Below are positions 25,285 through 35,237 of a stretch of 64,000 bases of DNA, piece by piece. The stretch is from Streptomyces sp. NRRL F-2664. GTDB taxonomy: Bacteria; Actinomycetota; Actinomycetes; Streptomycetales; Streptomycetaceae. Within the stretch, counting starts at the first letter, position 1. The number at the start of each line of letters is the position of its first letter. Below the pieces are notes generated by a model. That model worked only from the letters and a program-made list of their open reading frames with translations. It did not search any database and had not been told where the DNA came from. The stretch is from positions 33,622 through 97,621 of the forward strand of contig NZ_JOFX01000023.1 of assembly GCF_000719345.1 (NCBI RefSeq). Reading direction: 5' to 3'. The position numbers were made by a program, and so were the translations under genes.

Positions 25285-27042
25285 GTGCGAATAGAGCGTC
25301 ACCAGGTGGGCCAGGCGGCCCTGTCGGCAGCGCGCGAGGACTTCACGAACCGCATCGGCGGCCAGGTGCACTCCATGTCGAGGGCCGGCCGGATGGCGAC
25401 CTACGCATGGCAGTCGATCGCGGAGGAGTTCCTCGACTACCTGGGCGCCCTCTCCGTCGAGACACCCGACCTCGACACCCCGGAGGCCAAGGCCGCCCTC
25501 AAGGACGCCTCCGAAGCCGCGGCCGGTGCCGTCGCCTACGCCGCGTACCACCCGCACTGCACGTTCAACGTCTTCCTGGCGTACGTGAATTTCGGCATGA
25601 GCTACGACCCGGGTGACGACTCGCCCGAGGAGATGGTCACGCCGGGGGACTGGATCGACGCGCTGTGCCTGGCGGTGCTCCGGGACAAGGCGAAGTGGCA
25701 CGGCGAGGCCTTCCACTTCGCCCGGCAGAAGTTCGCTGAGCAGGCCAAGGGAACGCCGCTGGGTGAGCTCGCCACCGGCCTGACGGCTGTGGTCCTGGAC
25801 GACACGGGCGACGACGAGGAGTACCCGCCGAGCGCGCGGGCCAAGCTCGCCGCCGTCGACGCCGCTCTGGACCGGATCCGGATCCGCGCCGAGGAGACCG
25901 GGGAGCCCCTGCTGGACCACCTGGACAGCGCGGCGCTGCGGACGCTGAGGGCTCTGGCGGCCGAGGACAAGGAGGCGTTCGACAGTGCTCTGGCCGGCCT
26001 GCTGAGCCGGGAGTCGACCCTGCACGGGCCCAAGGCTTCGCCGAGCAGCCTGCTCCCGCTCGTCCCCATCGCCTTCGCGGCGCTCGCGTACCGGACGCTG
26101 GGCTGGGAGCCGGCTGTCCGCAGCGACTACCTCCCGCACGCGCTGGTCACCGGCTTCGAGACGCCGGGACCGCGCGTCGCGGGGTTCGGCCGGGACCGGC
26201 GGCCGGACGCTATCGCCGCGCTCGCCGCCGGCCCGCTGGTGGTGGAGCGGCCGGCCTGCGAGCGGGAGGGGATCGAGCGGATCGAGGCCATGTACGAGCA
26301 ACACCTCCAGGAGGCGTTCACTCCCGTCGGCGGCAAGTCCCTCCCTGTCTGGCGTCTGGGCAGCGTCCTGGAGGACCAGCAGCGCCTGTTCCGGTGGCGG
26401 TCGGGAAATCCCGGCGACATCGCGGACGCGCAGCTCGCCACTCTCCGGCTGGCCTCACAGACGGGCGCTGCCCTGTTCCGCATCGCACTGGCCGAGCCGG
26501 ACACCGAGGTCGAGGTGTCCATCGGCGGCCGCACCCTGCGCTACCCGGCCAAGCGCGGGAGGGAAGCCGGCCCCGGGTACTGGCAGATGGCCGTCTCCTT
26601 TGCCCTGATCACCGGCGTGCGCGAGGACCTCGCGCCGCTGGTGCTCACCGGCCCCACCTTCGCAGGCCCGGACGGCTCCGCGTTCACCGCGTACCGCGAA
26701 GCCCTCCACGCCTACCTCAAGGGCGCCGAGCCCGAAGCAGCCACACAGCGGGCGCTGCACGAGGCGGAGAAGGCCAAGGACTGGGGATTCGCGATGCCGC
26801 CGACCGTGCTGCTGTCGCAGCTCGTGGAAGGCGACGAGGAGAGCTTCAACCTGGCCCTGGCCGACGCGCTCGAAGCCCACCGCGCCCACTACGAGGTCGC
26901 CGACCGCGCCGACGGCCCCGAGGTTTCCGTCAACCTCGACGTCCTCGCGCTCGCCTGCCACGCCCGCCGCCGCGGCTGGAACATCCGCGTCGAGTCTCCT
27001 TACCTGCCGCAGTACCTCCTGGCGGCCGCCGAACCCTTCTGA
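25285..27042 (+). CDS. Imm49-family immunity-like protein
   Basis: A 585-residue soluble, mostly helical protein with Imm49-type features: an N-terminal domain on the Streptomyces pattern (IAEEFLDYLGALSVETPDLD, WIDALCLAVLRDKAKWHG, FHFARQKFAEQAKG) and a C-terminal part ending FNLALADALEAHRAHYEVAD ... LALACHARRRGWNIRVESPYLPQYLL. Imm49 proteins are predicted immunity factors of polymorphic toxin systems, but no toxin gene is adjacent; the Rhs toxin lies 6.5 kb away with its own linked gene. GTG 25285 has AAGGAG 7 nt upstream. It may be an orphan protecting against neighbours' toxins. Confidence 0.8.
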   Translation: MRIERHQVGQAALSAAREDFTNRIGGQVHSMSRAGRMATYAWQSIAEEFLDYLGALSVETPDLDTPEAKAALKDASEAAAGAVAYAAYHPHCTFNVFLAYVNFGMSYDPGDDSPEEMVTPGDWIDALCLAVLRDKAKWHGEAFHFARQKFAEQAKGTPLGELATGLTAVVLDDTGDDEEYPPSARAKLAAVDAALDRIRIRAEETGEPLLDHLDSAALRTLRALAAEDKEAFDSALAGLLSRESTLHGPKASPSSLLPLVPIAFAALAYRTLGWEPAVRSDYLPHALVTGFETPGPRVAGFGRDRRPDAIAALAAGPLVVERPACEREGIERIEAMYEQHLQEAFTPVGGKSLPVWRLGSVLEDQQRLFRWRSGNPGDIADAQLATLRLASQTGAALFRIALAEPDTEVEVSIGGRTLRYPAKRGREAGPGYWQMAVSFALITGVREDLAPLVLTGPTFAGPDGSAFTAYREALHAYLKGAEPEAATQRALHEAEKAKDWGFAMPPTVLLSQLVEGDEESFNLALADALEAHRAHYEVADRADGPEVSVNLDVLALACHARRRGWNIRVESPYLPQYLLAAAEPF

Positions 27043-27099
27043 AGGGTGGTGCAGAAGGTCCACTTCGAGGAGGCCGGTGTGGTGCCTGGCCTGCTGCTT

Positions 27100-27230
27100 C
27101 CCCGTGCCATGGCGAGGTTGTGCATGGTGGGGACGGCCTGGACGGCGTGGTGGAGGCCGTCGCCCTCCTGCCGGCAGTCGCGGAGGATCTTCCAGTTCTT
27201 CATGCAGGCGAAGGTGTGCCGAGGAACTCC
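27100..27230 (-). pseudogene. IS5-type transposase C-terminal remnant
   Basis: HTFACMKNWKILRDCRQEGD and GLHHAVQAVPTMHNLA match the C-terminal end of IS5-family transposases (K-WKILRDCR-KGDGVHHAM-G-A-LHNL). The catalytic domain and IS ends are absent. It separates the Imm49 gene from the next gene. Confidence 0.5.
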
Positions 27231-27256
27231 GGGAACCGAGCCTTCTGCAACACCCT

Positions 27257-28369
27257 TCAGCGTGCCATCCCGTGGACCCGCGGCGTCGGGGTGGGACGAG
27301 TCCGGGACAGCTTCGCGGCCCGGCCGCGGGCCGCTTCGAACGCCATGACCGGATTCCCCGCCTCGCGCCAGGGGTGGGCTCCGCACCATGGCCCGATCCG
27401 GCGGAACTGCTCCAGGGCCGGCGCGTACATCATCGACCGGAGCATGTAGTGCGCCAGCAGGTGCCGCAGGACCGGCAGGCGCTCGTCGTCGGACGCGACC
27501 TGGTCGAACGAGGCGGCGATCCGCTTCAGCAGACTCCTCGTCATCGGAGTCACGGGCAGCGCGAAAGCGGCGGACCGCTCGGTGAGCTCGCTCAGCGCGT
27601 GCAGGTAGATCCCGGCGAGCGGGCTGCCGGGCGGGGCCTTGTGAACGGCCTGTCGGGCGAACCGCATCATCCGCCGGTCACTGCCGTACCACTTGGCGCA
27701 CCAGTACTGGAGGGCCTGCGCGTGCCCCTCGTAGTGGTGGGGCGCGCGTTCGACGAGGCCCTCCCACAGCGGCCTGAACCGGGAGCGGTCGTACTGCGCC
27801 CCGCGCGCCGCCGTGACCATGACGACCCAGGGACCCGGGTTCGCAGGGTCGAGCAGCGCCGCCTTCCGGGCCTCCTCGATCGCGGCCGGCAGCATGGCGC
27901 GGAAGCGGTTCATGTCGGAGGCGGGAACCGCGTGGGCGTAGGCGCTGCCCCGGATCTCCCAAGCCTGGCGGACCATGATGCTCGCGTGCAGGGTTGCCGC
28001 GTCGCAGTTGTCCGGCTCGGCGGCGCGCCAGGCGTCGAGCCAGGCATCGTCCCTCTGGGCGACGTGCTTCAGGAGCTCCAGCCGGTCCCACCGCTCGTCC
28101 CAGTCCTCGCCCGCAGCCCGGACGTACCGTTCGGCGGCTTTCCAGTCCCCTTCCCACGCGGCGTCGGCGACGGCCTGCCTCTCCTCGGCCCGGTGCGCCG
28201 ACGGGGGCGGACCGGAGCGCCGCGAGCTGAGCTGCTCGCGGGGCGGAAGGCCGTAGTCGGACGCTACGAAGTGCTTGCCGACCCAGCGGTCGACGCGGCC
28301 GGGGCTGATGAAGAGGCGGTGGAGGAGGACGAGAAACACGCCGAGTACGACGGCGAGGAAGAGGGTCAC
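27257..28369 (-). CDS. membrane-anchored DUF4034-like protein
   Basis: A 370-residue protein with an N-terminal transmembrane anchor (MTLFLAVVLGVFLVLLHRLF) and a long cytoplasmic helical region: AVADAAWEGDWKAAERYVRA, LQYWCAKWYGSDRRMMRFAR, PPGSPLAGIYLHALSELTER. The C-KW-GS-M-FAR block is shared with the divergent gene at 28669 and is typical of DUF4034-type TPR-like proteins. Role unknown. Starts with ATG at 28369; the two paralogues share a 299-bp divergent promoter region. Confidence 0.75.
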   Translation of the reverse strand: MTLFLAVVLGVFLVLLHRLFISPGRVDRWVGKHFVASDYGLPPREQLSSRRSGPPPSAHRAEERQAVADAAWEGDWKAAERYVRAAGEDWDERWDRLELLKHVAQRDDAWLDAWRAAEPDNCDAATLHASIMVRQAWEIRGSAYAHAVPASDMNRFRAMLPAAIEEARKAALLDPANPGPWVVMVTAARGAQYDRSRFRPLWEGLVERAPHHYEGHAQALQYWCAKWYGSDRRMMRFARQAVHKAPPGSPLAGIYLHALSELTERSAAFALPVTPMTRSLLKRIAASFDQVASDDERLPVLRHLLAHYMLRSMMYAPALEQFRRIGPWCGAHPWREAGNPVMAFEAARGRAAKLSRTRPTPTPRVHGMAR

Positions 28370-28668
28370 GGCGGGGAATGATTCCCGAACTGATCACTCT
28401 CCGCAATAGTCAAGGCCAAGGATAAGGCGAGGTCAGAGCAGGGGGCGGGGTCGCGGCCGTCAGCTCAGGAGGGGCAGGACGGCGGCCGGGACCTCGCCGC
28501 CCCGGCCGGACAAACACCACCCGTCCGGGAATAAGGGGGCGAGCGGCGGCCGACGGGGGAAGGGTCTGGGGAAACGGATGTGCGATTGTCGGTGCTGCGT
28601 GATAGTCACTACCCTCACGGGAGGTGACCAACGCCCTCCCCGTTCGAACGCAACAAGGGGTGGGGGGC

Positions 28669-29646
28669 ATGGCATTGCTCCGTCAATGGGGACTCACGCT
28701 GGGCAAATGGGCTGGTAGGCCCGTCGCGCAGGTCCAGGAGGATTCGGGCGATCCCGACGTACGGCGCGTGCGCGAGGCCGCCGCGGCAGCGGACTGGGCC
28801 GCCGTGCGCGGGGTGCTCGAAGCGCGCCCTGAGAGCGAGGACCGGACCGAGCTGCTGTGGGCCGTCGGCGATACCGCGGGGGTGGAGCGGTGGATCGCCA
28901 AGGTCCTCGAAGCGGATCCCGAGGCCGCCCTGCCCCGGCTCGTGGCCGGGATCCGCCACATCAGCTGGGGCTGGGAGGCGCGGACCGGGGCCCGGGCCAA
29001 GGACGTCTCCCGCGAGCAGTTCGAGGTCTTCCACGCGAGGCTGCGTACCGCCGAGGCATACCTGTACGAGGTTGCGGAGCGAGAGCCCCTCTGGACCTCG
29101 CCCTGGTACGGCCTCCAGATCACCGGCCGCGGACTCCAGGTCGGGCAGACGACCGCCCGACGCCGCTTCGAGGCGACGGTGCGCCGCGACCCGCACCACC
29201 TCGGAGCGCACCAGCAGCAACTGCAGCAGGTCTGCGACAAGTGGGGCGGATCGCACGAGGAGATGCACGCCTTCGCCCGCGCGTCCGCTTTCGGCGCCCC
29301 CGCCGGAACGCGGCTGGGTCAGCTCGTCGCCATCGCCCACCTCGAGCACTGGCTCTCCCTCGACGCCGGACCGGACGCCGCCTACATGCGCCGGCCCGAG
29401 GTCGCGGCCTCCTTGCAGGAGGCGGCCGACCACTCCTACCGCCACCCGGACTTCGTCCGGACCGGAGGGTGGATCCAGGTCCTCAACACGTTCGCGATGG
29501 CCTTCTCGCTGGCCGGGGACCGTGAGGCCGCAAAGGAGTGCTTCCGCATCACCGACGGCCGCGTGACGGAGTTTCCCTGGTACTACCTGAACGGCTCCGA
29601 TCCGGCCGCGGCGTACCGCAAGCAGCGGTCGTCCATCGGACGCTGA
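28669..29646 (+). CDS. DUF4034-like protein, soluble paralogue
   Basis: A 325-residue helical protein: VREAAAAADWAAVRGVLEAR, DRTELLWAVGDTAGVERWIA, and the family block LQQVCDKWGGSHEEMHAFAR, followed by GTRLGQLVAIAHLEHWL and AMAFSLAGDREAAKECFRI. No membrane anchor, unlike the divergent paralogue at 27257. ATG 28669 has AAGGGGTGGGG upstream; a GTG at 28624 in the same frame is less likely. Function unknown; the pair probably arose by duplication in this immunity-rich region. Confidence 0.78.
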   Translation: MALLRQWGLTLGKWAGRPVAQVQEDSGDPDVRRVREAAAAADWAAVRGVLEARPESEDRTELLWAVGDTAGVERWIAKVLEADPEAALPRLVAGIRHISWGWEARTGARAKDVSREQFEVFHARLRTAEAYLYEVAEREPLWTSPWYGLQITGRGLQVGQTTARRRFEATVRRDPHHLGAHQQQLQQVCDKWGGSHEEMHAFARASAFGAPAGTRLGQLVAIAHLEHWLSLDAGPDAAYMRRPEVAASLQEAADHSYRHPDFVRTGGWIQVLNTFAMAFSLAGDREAAKECFRITDGRVTEFPWYYLNGSDPAAAYRKQRSSIGR

Positions 29647-29919
29647 TCGCACGGGAGCCACCGGAGCGATCGGAGCAACGAGAACGACGGGGCCGCGGGG
29701 GCCGCGGGGGCCCGCGAAGGCCGTGATCGCGAAAGTCCCACCCGGCCGCCCACCCCTCACCAGGTGCCCGGCCAGGACGGCCGGTTCTCCGTGCCCCTTC
29801 CTCCCCTCCCCGGCAGCTGCCGCCTCCACCCCCGCCGCACACCCGTGCACCCCTTCCCTCCGCTGACCCGCCCACGCCGCTCGCGGCCGCGGGACGCGCC
29901 CACCGAAAGACTTCGCCAG

Positions 29920-31782
29920 GTGCCCCACTCAGAGACTGCCCACACCTTCCAGGTCGACCTGCGCGGCCTGGTCGACCTGCTGTCCCACCACCTCTACTCC
30001 AGTCCCCGCGTCTACCTTCGCGAGCTGCTGCAGAACGCCGTGGACGCCATCACCGCCCGGCAGGCCGTCGCCCCAGGCGCCCCCGCCACCATCACGGTCC
30101 GCACCGGCGACACCCTCACCGTCACGGACACCGGCATCGGCCTGACCGAGGCCGATGTCCACCGCTTCCTCGCCACGATCGGCCGCAGCTCCAAGCGGAC
30201 CGCCGACGGCGTCCTCGACGGGGCCGGCCTCGACACCGCCCGCGGTGACTTCATCGGCCAGTTCGGCATCGGACTGCTCGCCTGCTTCGTCGTCGCCGAC
30301 GAGATCACGGTGCTCAGCCGGTCCGCCGCCCACCCTTCGGCGCCCGCCGTCGAATGGCGCGGCCACTCCGACGGCCGCTACACCATCCGCACCCTGCCCG
30401 CCTCGGCCGTGCCCGAGCCCGGCACCACCGTCCGCCTGACCCCGCGCGCCGACAACGCCGAGTGGACCACCCCGCAGCAGGTCATCTCGCTGGCCCGCCA
30501 CTACGGCGGACTGCTGCGCCACCAGGTCACCGTCGTCGACCCGCACGGCGAAACCCACCAGATCAACGACACACCCCCGTGGGAACGCGCCCACCGCTCC
30601 CCGCTGGCCCGCCGCGAGGCGATGATCGCCTACTGCCGGAGCCTCTTCGACTTCACCCCCCTCGACACCATCGAACTCGACCTGCCGGCCGCGGGGCTGC
30701 GCGGCGTCGCCTACGTCCTGCCCGCGGCCGTGAGCCCGGCCCAGCGCGCCGGCCACCGCGTCCACCTCAAGGGCATGCTCCTCACCGACCAGGCGCCCGA
30801 ACTGCTCCCGGAGTGGGCGTTCTTCGTTCGCTGCGTCATTGACACCACCAGCCTGCGCCCCACCGCCTCCCGCGAAGCCCTCTACGAGGACGGCACCCTG
30901 TCCGCCGTACGGGACGCCCTCGGCGACCGGATCCGCGACTGGCTCACCGGACTGGCCGCCAGCGACCCGTCCCTGCTGCACCGCTTCATCGACACACACC
31001 ACCTCGCCGTCAAGGCCCTCGCCCGCTACGACGACGAGCTGCTGCGCATCGTGCTGCCCTGGCTGCCGTTCGAAACCACCGACGGCAACGTCACCTTGGA
31101 GGAGTTCACGCGGACGCACCCGACCCTCCTGGTCACCCGGAGCGTCGAGGAGTTCCGACAGGTCGCGCCCATCGCCGCGGCTGCCGGTCTGGGCGTCGTC
31201 AACGGCGGCTACACCTACGACCGCGACCTCGTGCACCGGCTGCCGGAGATCCGCCCCGGCACGGCCGTCACCGACCTCGACCCAGCCACCGTCACCGCCC
31301 ACCTCGACGCCGTCGACCCGTCCGCGGAACTGCGCGCTGCGGCCTTCCTCGCCGTGGCCCGCGAGACCATCGGCCTCCACGACTGTGACGTCGTCCTGCG
31401 CGACTTCCAGCCCGTCACCGCCCCCGCCCTGCTCCTCGACAACCGGGACGCCCGCCACGAGCGCACCCGGTCGAGCATGGCAGCCGACAGCGACGGCCTG
31501 TGGGCCGACATCCTCGGCTCGCTGCGCCACGAGACCCCGCGGGCCCAGCTCGTCCTGAACCACCTCAACCCGCTGGTCCGCCAGGCCCTCACCATCACCG
31601 AACGCGGACTGGCCGTCACCACGGCCGAGGCCCTCTACGGCCAAGCCCTCCTGCTCAGCCGCCGCCCCCTGCGCGCCGGCGAGAGCGCCCTGCTCAACCG
31701 GGCCTTCATCGGCCTGCTCACCCACGCCATGCACCACAACGCCACGGCGGCACCCGGCTCCGAGCCCCGGAAGGAACTGTAG
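29920..31782 (+). CDS. HSP90-family ATPase (non-HtpG type)
   Basis: A 620-residue GHKL/Bergerat ATPase chaperone. The N-terminal nucleotide-binding domain shows Glu35 and Asn39 (LRELLQNAVDA), DTGIGL, FIGQFGIGLLACF and GTTVRLTPR. The middle domain has HRVHLKGMLLTD and the RPTASREAL block with the catalytic Arg region typical of HSP90. The C-terminal domain is short and ends PRKEL, without the MEEVD motif of eukaryotic HSP90. The GTG at 29920 begins PHSETAHTFQVDLRGLVDLL, matching HSP90 N-termini. The stop is immediately followed by the ATG of a TPR protein, so the two are translationally coupled. Confidence 0.9.
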   Translation: MPHSETAHTFQVDLRGLVDLLSHHLYSSPRVYLRELLQNAVDAITARQAVAPGAPATITVRTGDTLTVTDTGIGLTEADVHRFLATIGRSSKRTADGVLDGAGLDTARGDFIGQFGIGLLACFVVADEITVLSRSAAHPSAPAVEWRGHSDGRYTIRTLPASAVPEPGTTVRLTPRADNAEWTTPQQVISLARHYGGLLRHQVTVVDPHGETHQINDTPPWERAHRSPLARREAMIAYCRSLFDFTPLDTIELDLPAAGLRGVAYVLPAAVSPAQRAGHRVHLKGMLLTDQAPELLPEWAFFVRCVIDTTSLRPTASREALYEDGTLSAVRDALGDRIRDWLTGLAASDPSLLHRFIDTHHLAVKALARYDDELLRIVLPWLPFETTDGNVTLEEFTRTHPTLLVTRSVEEFRQVAPIAAAAGLGVVNGGYTYDRDLVHRLPEIRPGTAVTDLDPATVTAHLDAVDPSAELRAAAFLAVARETIGLHDCDVVLRDFQPVTAPALLLDNRDARHERTRSSMAADSDGLWADILGSLRHETPRAQLVLNHLNPLVRQALTITERGLAVTTAEALYGQALLLSRRPLRAGESALLNRAFIGLLTHAMHHNATAAPGSEPRKEL

Positions 31783-34692
31783 ATGCTGGACACCCCCGAG
31801 GCCGTCGTCGAAGCGCTCCGCGAGAACAACGACCGCCCCCACGGCCTGCAGCGCACCATCACCGCCGAGGAGCTCGTCGAGGCGGCCGAATCCTGTGGCG
31901 AACCCGCCAAGCCCGACGTCCTCGTCACCGCCCTGCTGGAGCTGATGGAGGCGTACGAGCACACCGGCGAGCACCGCAAGTCCCCCGTCGTGTTCGCCCG
32001 GGTTCTCAAGCTCTGGGACACCGCCCCCGCAGCCTTCAGCCAGTGGGAGGCCCACCAGGTCTTCTGGCGCTTCAAGTGGGTGACGACCTCCCTCCTCCAG
32101 GTACCCGAAATGCCCCTGGCCACGATCCAGGGGTGGATCGAGCAGATGCGCACCCGCTACGCGGACGCCGACCACGGCATGCAGCCGGTCGCGGCGATGC
32201 GCTACCACGTCGCGCACCACACCGGCGAAGGCCTCGCCGACGCCTACGACCTCTGGGTCACCCGCCCCCGTACGGAGCTGAGCGACTGCGAGGCCTGCGA
32301 GGTCCGGTGCCTCGCCGAGCACCGGGTGACCTCGGGCGACGACGCCGCAGCACTGGAGGTCTGGCAGCCGGTCCTCGAAGGGGATACGAACTGCACCGAG
32401 GAACCGCAGATGAGCCAGGCGCGCGCCCTGCTGCCGCTGCTGCGCGTCGGCCGCACCGACGAGGCCCGCTCGCACCACCTCACCGGCTACCGCCGGGTCC
32501 GCGGCAACACCGGCATGCAGGACGAGGTCGGCCTCCACCTGGAGTTCTGCGCCCTCTCCCGCAACGAAGGCCGAGGGCTGGAGATCCTCGCGGAGAACCG
32601 CCCGCTGTTCGAGGCGACCGGCGCGCCCCTGGCCCACCTCGGCTTCCTCACCGGCGTCGAAGTGCTGCTGACCCGCCTCGCCGAGGACGGACACACCGAC
32701 ACGGCCGTGGCGGGCCCGCCCGGACGCAACTGGACCGCCGGCGCACTCCTCGCCCACGTCCGGGCCGAGGCGGACCGGCTCGCCGCCGCGTTCGACGCGC
32801 GCAACGCCACCACCGCCGTGGGGGACAGGCGCCGCAAGCGTCTCGAGCAGCGACCGTTGCTCGCCGAGCCGCTGCCGCTCGGCCTGCGCGCCTCCCTCTC
32901 CCGCACCTCCCCCGCGCCCGCCGTGACAGCGGACGTCCCCCAGGACTTCGTCGCCCTGGTGCGCGAGGCGCGCCGTCTGGCTCTCGCCGGGCATCCGGGA
33001 GATCACCGGCTCTGGACCCGCATCGAGGAGCGACTCGCGGACGGCAGCGCCACGCACACCGAAGAACTCGGCCCGGAGGAACTGCTGCGGGCCCAGCTCG
33101 CCGAGCAGCGTGCGTTCCGGTTGTCCAAGGACGACCGCGAAGCGGAGAGCACCGCCGAGCTGAAGCGGGCCGCCGAGCTGTTCGAAGGACTGGGCATGCC
33201 CTGGCACGCCCTCTCCGCGCGCGCCCGCAGCCTGGCCTGGCTGAGCGCCTCCGACGACGCGGACCACGAGGCGGCCCGCACCGGCCTGGACGCCCTCCTG
33301 GCCGAGGCGCAACTCCTCATGTCGGAAACCGGTTTGACGCCCACCGAGCCGGAGGTCGCGCTGGAGTACCTCACCGTGCTGTACGCGGCCACTTTCGCCG
33401 CCTACCAGGAGACCGTGCGGACCCTGCCGGAGCCCGATCCCTCCGCCCGGGAGCGTTTCGAGGCGCACGCCGGGAGGCTGAAGGCGGAGGCGGAGCGCCT
33501 GTCGGTGCCCCACCACGTGGCCAACGCACTCCAGTTCCTCGCCGACCTGGCGGCCCGCGCCGGCGAGTCCGAACGCGCCGAGGAAGGCCTGCGGGCCGCC
33601 CTCGCGGCCGTGGACGCCTCCGACCGACCCTGGCGCGGCTCGCGCCCCCGCGCCCTGCTCGCCCAGCTGCTGCTCGGCAAGGGGCAGCCGGCCGAGGCGG
33701 CGGAACTCCTGCACCGGGCACTCGCCGACGCGGCCCGGTACGACGACGCCGACTTCGCGGTCGCGCCGACGTACGCCCTCCTCGGACACGCGGCCTCGCA
33801 CCTCGACGACGTGCACGGCGCCGTGCGCCACCTGTCCGAGGCGGCCGCACGGTTCGACCAGGACGCAGCCCACGACGAGGCCATGGACGCACGGCTCCAG
33901 CTCGCCGATGTCCTGGCCCGGGCCGGCCGGCAGGCCGACGCCGTCGCCGTCCTGGAATCCGTACTCGCAGGTGAGGGCGCCGCCTCGGGCGACGAGCGGG
34001 CCATCGCCCAGGCCCGCCTGACCCTGGCGCGCGGACTGCGGGAGCTCGGGGAGTACCTGCCCGCGGCCGAGGAGTTCGTGCGGCTCGCGGACGCCGTCGC
34101 CGGCTGGGAGGAGGACGACCGCCAGGTCCTCACCCTGGTGGCCGCGGAGGCGGCCACCACGCTGGCGCTGGCCGATCGCTGGGACGCGGCGACCACGGCA
34201 TACGAACGGGCCGTCGCCGCACATGCCGAGGCAGCGAACCCGCCTCTGATCATCCACATGATGTGCGAGTTCGCCCGCCTCACGCTCCACGCCAGGGGAC
34301 CGGAGAGCCTGGACGCGGCCCTCGAGCACCTGACGCGGGCCGACGCGGTCCTCGCCGCCGTACCGCAGGACACCGACGACTTCGCCGCCTGGTACGAACG
34401 CGGCAACGTGCACTACCGCCGCGCCCGCGTCCTCGCGGAGGCCGAACGCTTCGAGCAGGCCCTGACCGAGGCGGAGGCCGCCATCGCCGCCCACGAGGAA
34501 GGCGGGGAACAGGGCGAGGTCCCGCGTGCCGAAGCCGTCCGCATTGCAGCCCTCATCGAGGGCAACGGCCTCGCCCGCTTCAAGGAGGCGGCGGCCCGCC
34601 TCACCACGGCCGCCACCCGCTGCCGCGCAGCCGACCTCCCGCACGCCGCCCACATCCTGGAGACCCTCCGCGAGGACTACATGAAGCGCTAG
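31783..34692 (+). CDS. 969-residue TPR-like partner of the HSP90 protein
   Basis: A long helical-repeat protein with many TPR-like units (for example LLGKGQPAEAAELLHRALAD, LGHAASHLDDVHGAVRHLSE, VLARAGRQADAVAVLESVL) preceded by a less regular N-terminal half with several Cys and Trp (SQWEAHQVFWRFKWVTTSLL, LSDCEACEVRCLAEH). It starts on the base after the HSP90 stop codon, so stoichiometric co-translation is likely. Eukaryotic HSP90 uses TPR co-chaperones, but this HSP90 lacks MEEVD, so any contact must differ. Client and pathway unknown. Downstream 34693-34740 has no clear hairpin. Confidence 0.85.
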   Translation: MLDTPEAVVEALRENNDRPHGLQRTITAEELVEAAESCGEPAKPDVLVTALLELMEAYEHTGEHRKSPVVFARVLKLWDTAPAAFSQWEAHQVFWRFKWVTTSLLQVPEMPLATIQGWIEQMRTRYADADHGMQPVAAMRYHVAHHTGEGLADAYDLWVTRPRTELSDCEACEVRCLAEHRVTSGDDAAALEVWQPVLEGDTNCTEEPQMSQARALLPLLRVGRTDEARSHHLTGYRRVRGNTGMQDEVGLHLEFCALSRNEGRGLEILAENRPLFEATGAPLAHLGFLTGVEVLLTRLAEDGHTDTAVAGPPGRNWTAGALLAHVRAEADRLAAAFDARNATTAVGDRRRKRLEQRPLLAEPLPLGLRASLSRTSPAPAVTADVPQDFVALVREARRLALAGHPGDHRLWTRIEERLADGSATHTEELGPEELLRAQLAEQRAFRLSKDDREAESTAELKRAAELFEGLGMPWHALSARARSLAWLSASDDADHEAARTGLDALLAEAQLLMSETGLTPTEPEVALEYLTVLYAATFAAYQETVRTLPEPDPSARERFEAHAGRLKAEAERLSVPHHVANALQFLADLAARAGESERAEEGLRAALAAVDASDRPWRGSRPRALLAQLLLGKGQPAEAAELLHRALADAARYDDADFAVAPTYALLGHAASHLDDVHGAVRHLSEAAARFDQDAAHDEAMDARLQLADVLARAGRQADAVAVLESVLAGEGAASGDERAIAQARLTLARGLRELGEYLPAAEEFVRLADAVAGWEEDDRQVLTLVAAEAATTLALADRWDAATTAYERAVAAHAEAANPPLIIHMMCEFARLTLHARGPESLDAALEHLTRADAVLAAVPQDTDDFAAWYERGNVHYRRARVLAEAERFEQALTEAEAAIAAHEEGGEQGEVPRAEAVRIAALIEGNGLARFKEAAARLTTAATRCRAADLPHAAHILETLREDYMKR

Positions 34693-35237
34693 CAACGGGG
34701 CCCTGCCGGGAGATCGATGCTGATCGCAGCGCGGCACTTCACGTGCCCTCCACTGCTCGGGGCCCAGGGGAGCCGGCCGAACGTCGGCGGTCTCTCCTGG
34801 GCCCAGCTCTTGCGCATACCCCCCCGCGATGTTCAGCTCTTGCTCCCCGCCGGCGGTGCGTTTGCCGGTGTCCCACATCGCCCGGAGTCGTCCGTCTGCG
34901 GCGAAGGCGGTCCGGCGTCCGCCCTCCTCGGCGTATACCAGGCTCAGGGGCGCCCGGAGGGTGCGGTTCCTGACCTCCCAGCCCCACCACTCGCACCAAC
35001 GACGGCCACGGTCGACCGCGTGCCCGCATCCGCCCCGACCTCCCGCTGGTGCCCACCACCACGGTCCACCAGATCGCGGACCAGGCCCCCGAAGAGCCGG
35101 TGAGCCCCCGAGGAGGTGCGGAGCTGCACCTGTGCGGGACTCGCCGCGCGGCGGCACGGTCCCGAACCAGCCGGAATCCACGTCCTGACTCGGGCGCGTG
35201 ACCGCCGGGCTCCGCCCCGCCGGTAGGGTTCACTGTC
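34693..35237 (-). other. gap with decayed minus-strand coding trace
   Basis: One minus-strand frame reads protein-like over 34720-35000 (VRNRTLRAPLSLVYAEEGGR, FAADGRLRAMWDTGKRTAGG, EQELNIAGGYAQELGPGE), apparently a beta-rich fragment. It lacks a start and continues without a stop antisense to the TPR gene. I treat it as a gene relic. Confidence 0.35.

Noticed and set aside
29929..35181. A 1750-codon open frame on the minus strand
   Set aside because: It is antisense to the HSP90 and TPR genes and arises from high third-position GC; its translation is low-complexity with no domains. Only its first part (34720-35181), beyond the TPR gene, looks at all protein-like and is listed as a relic.
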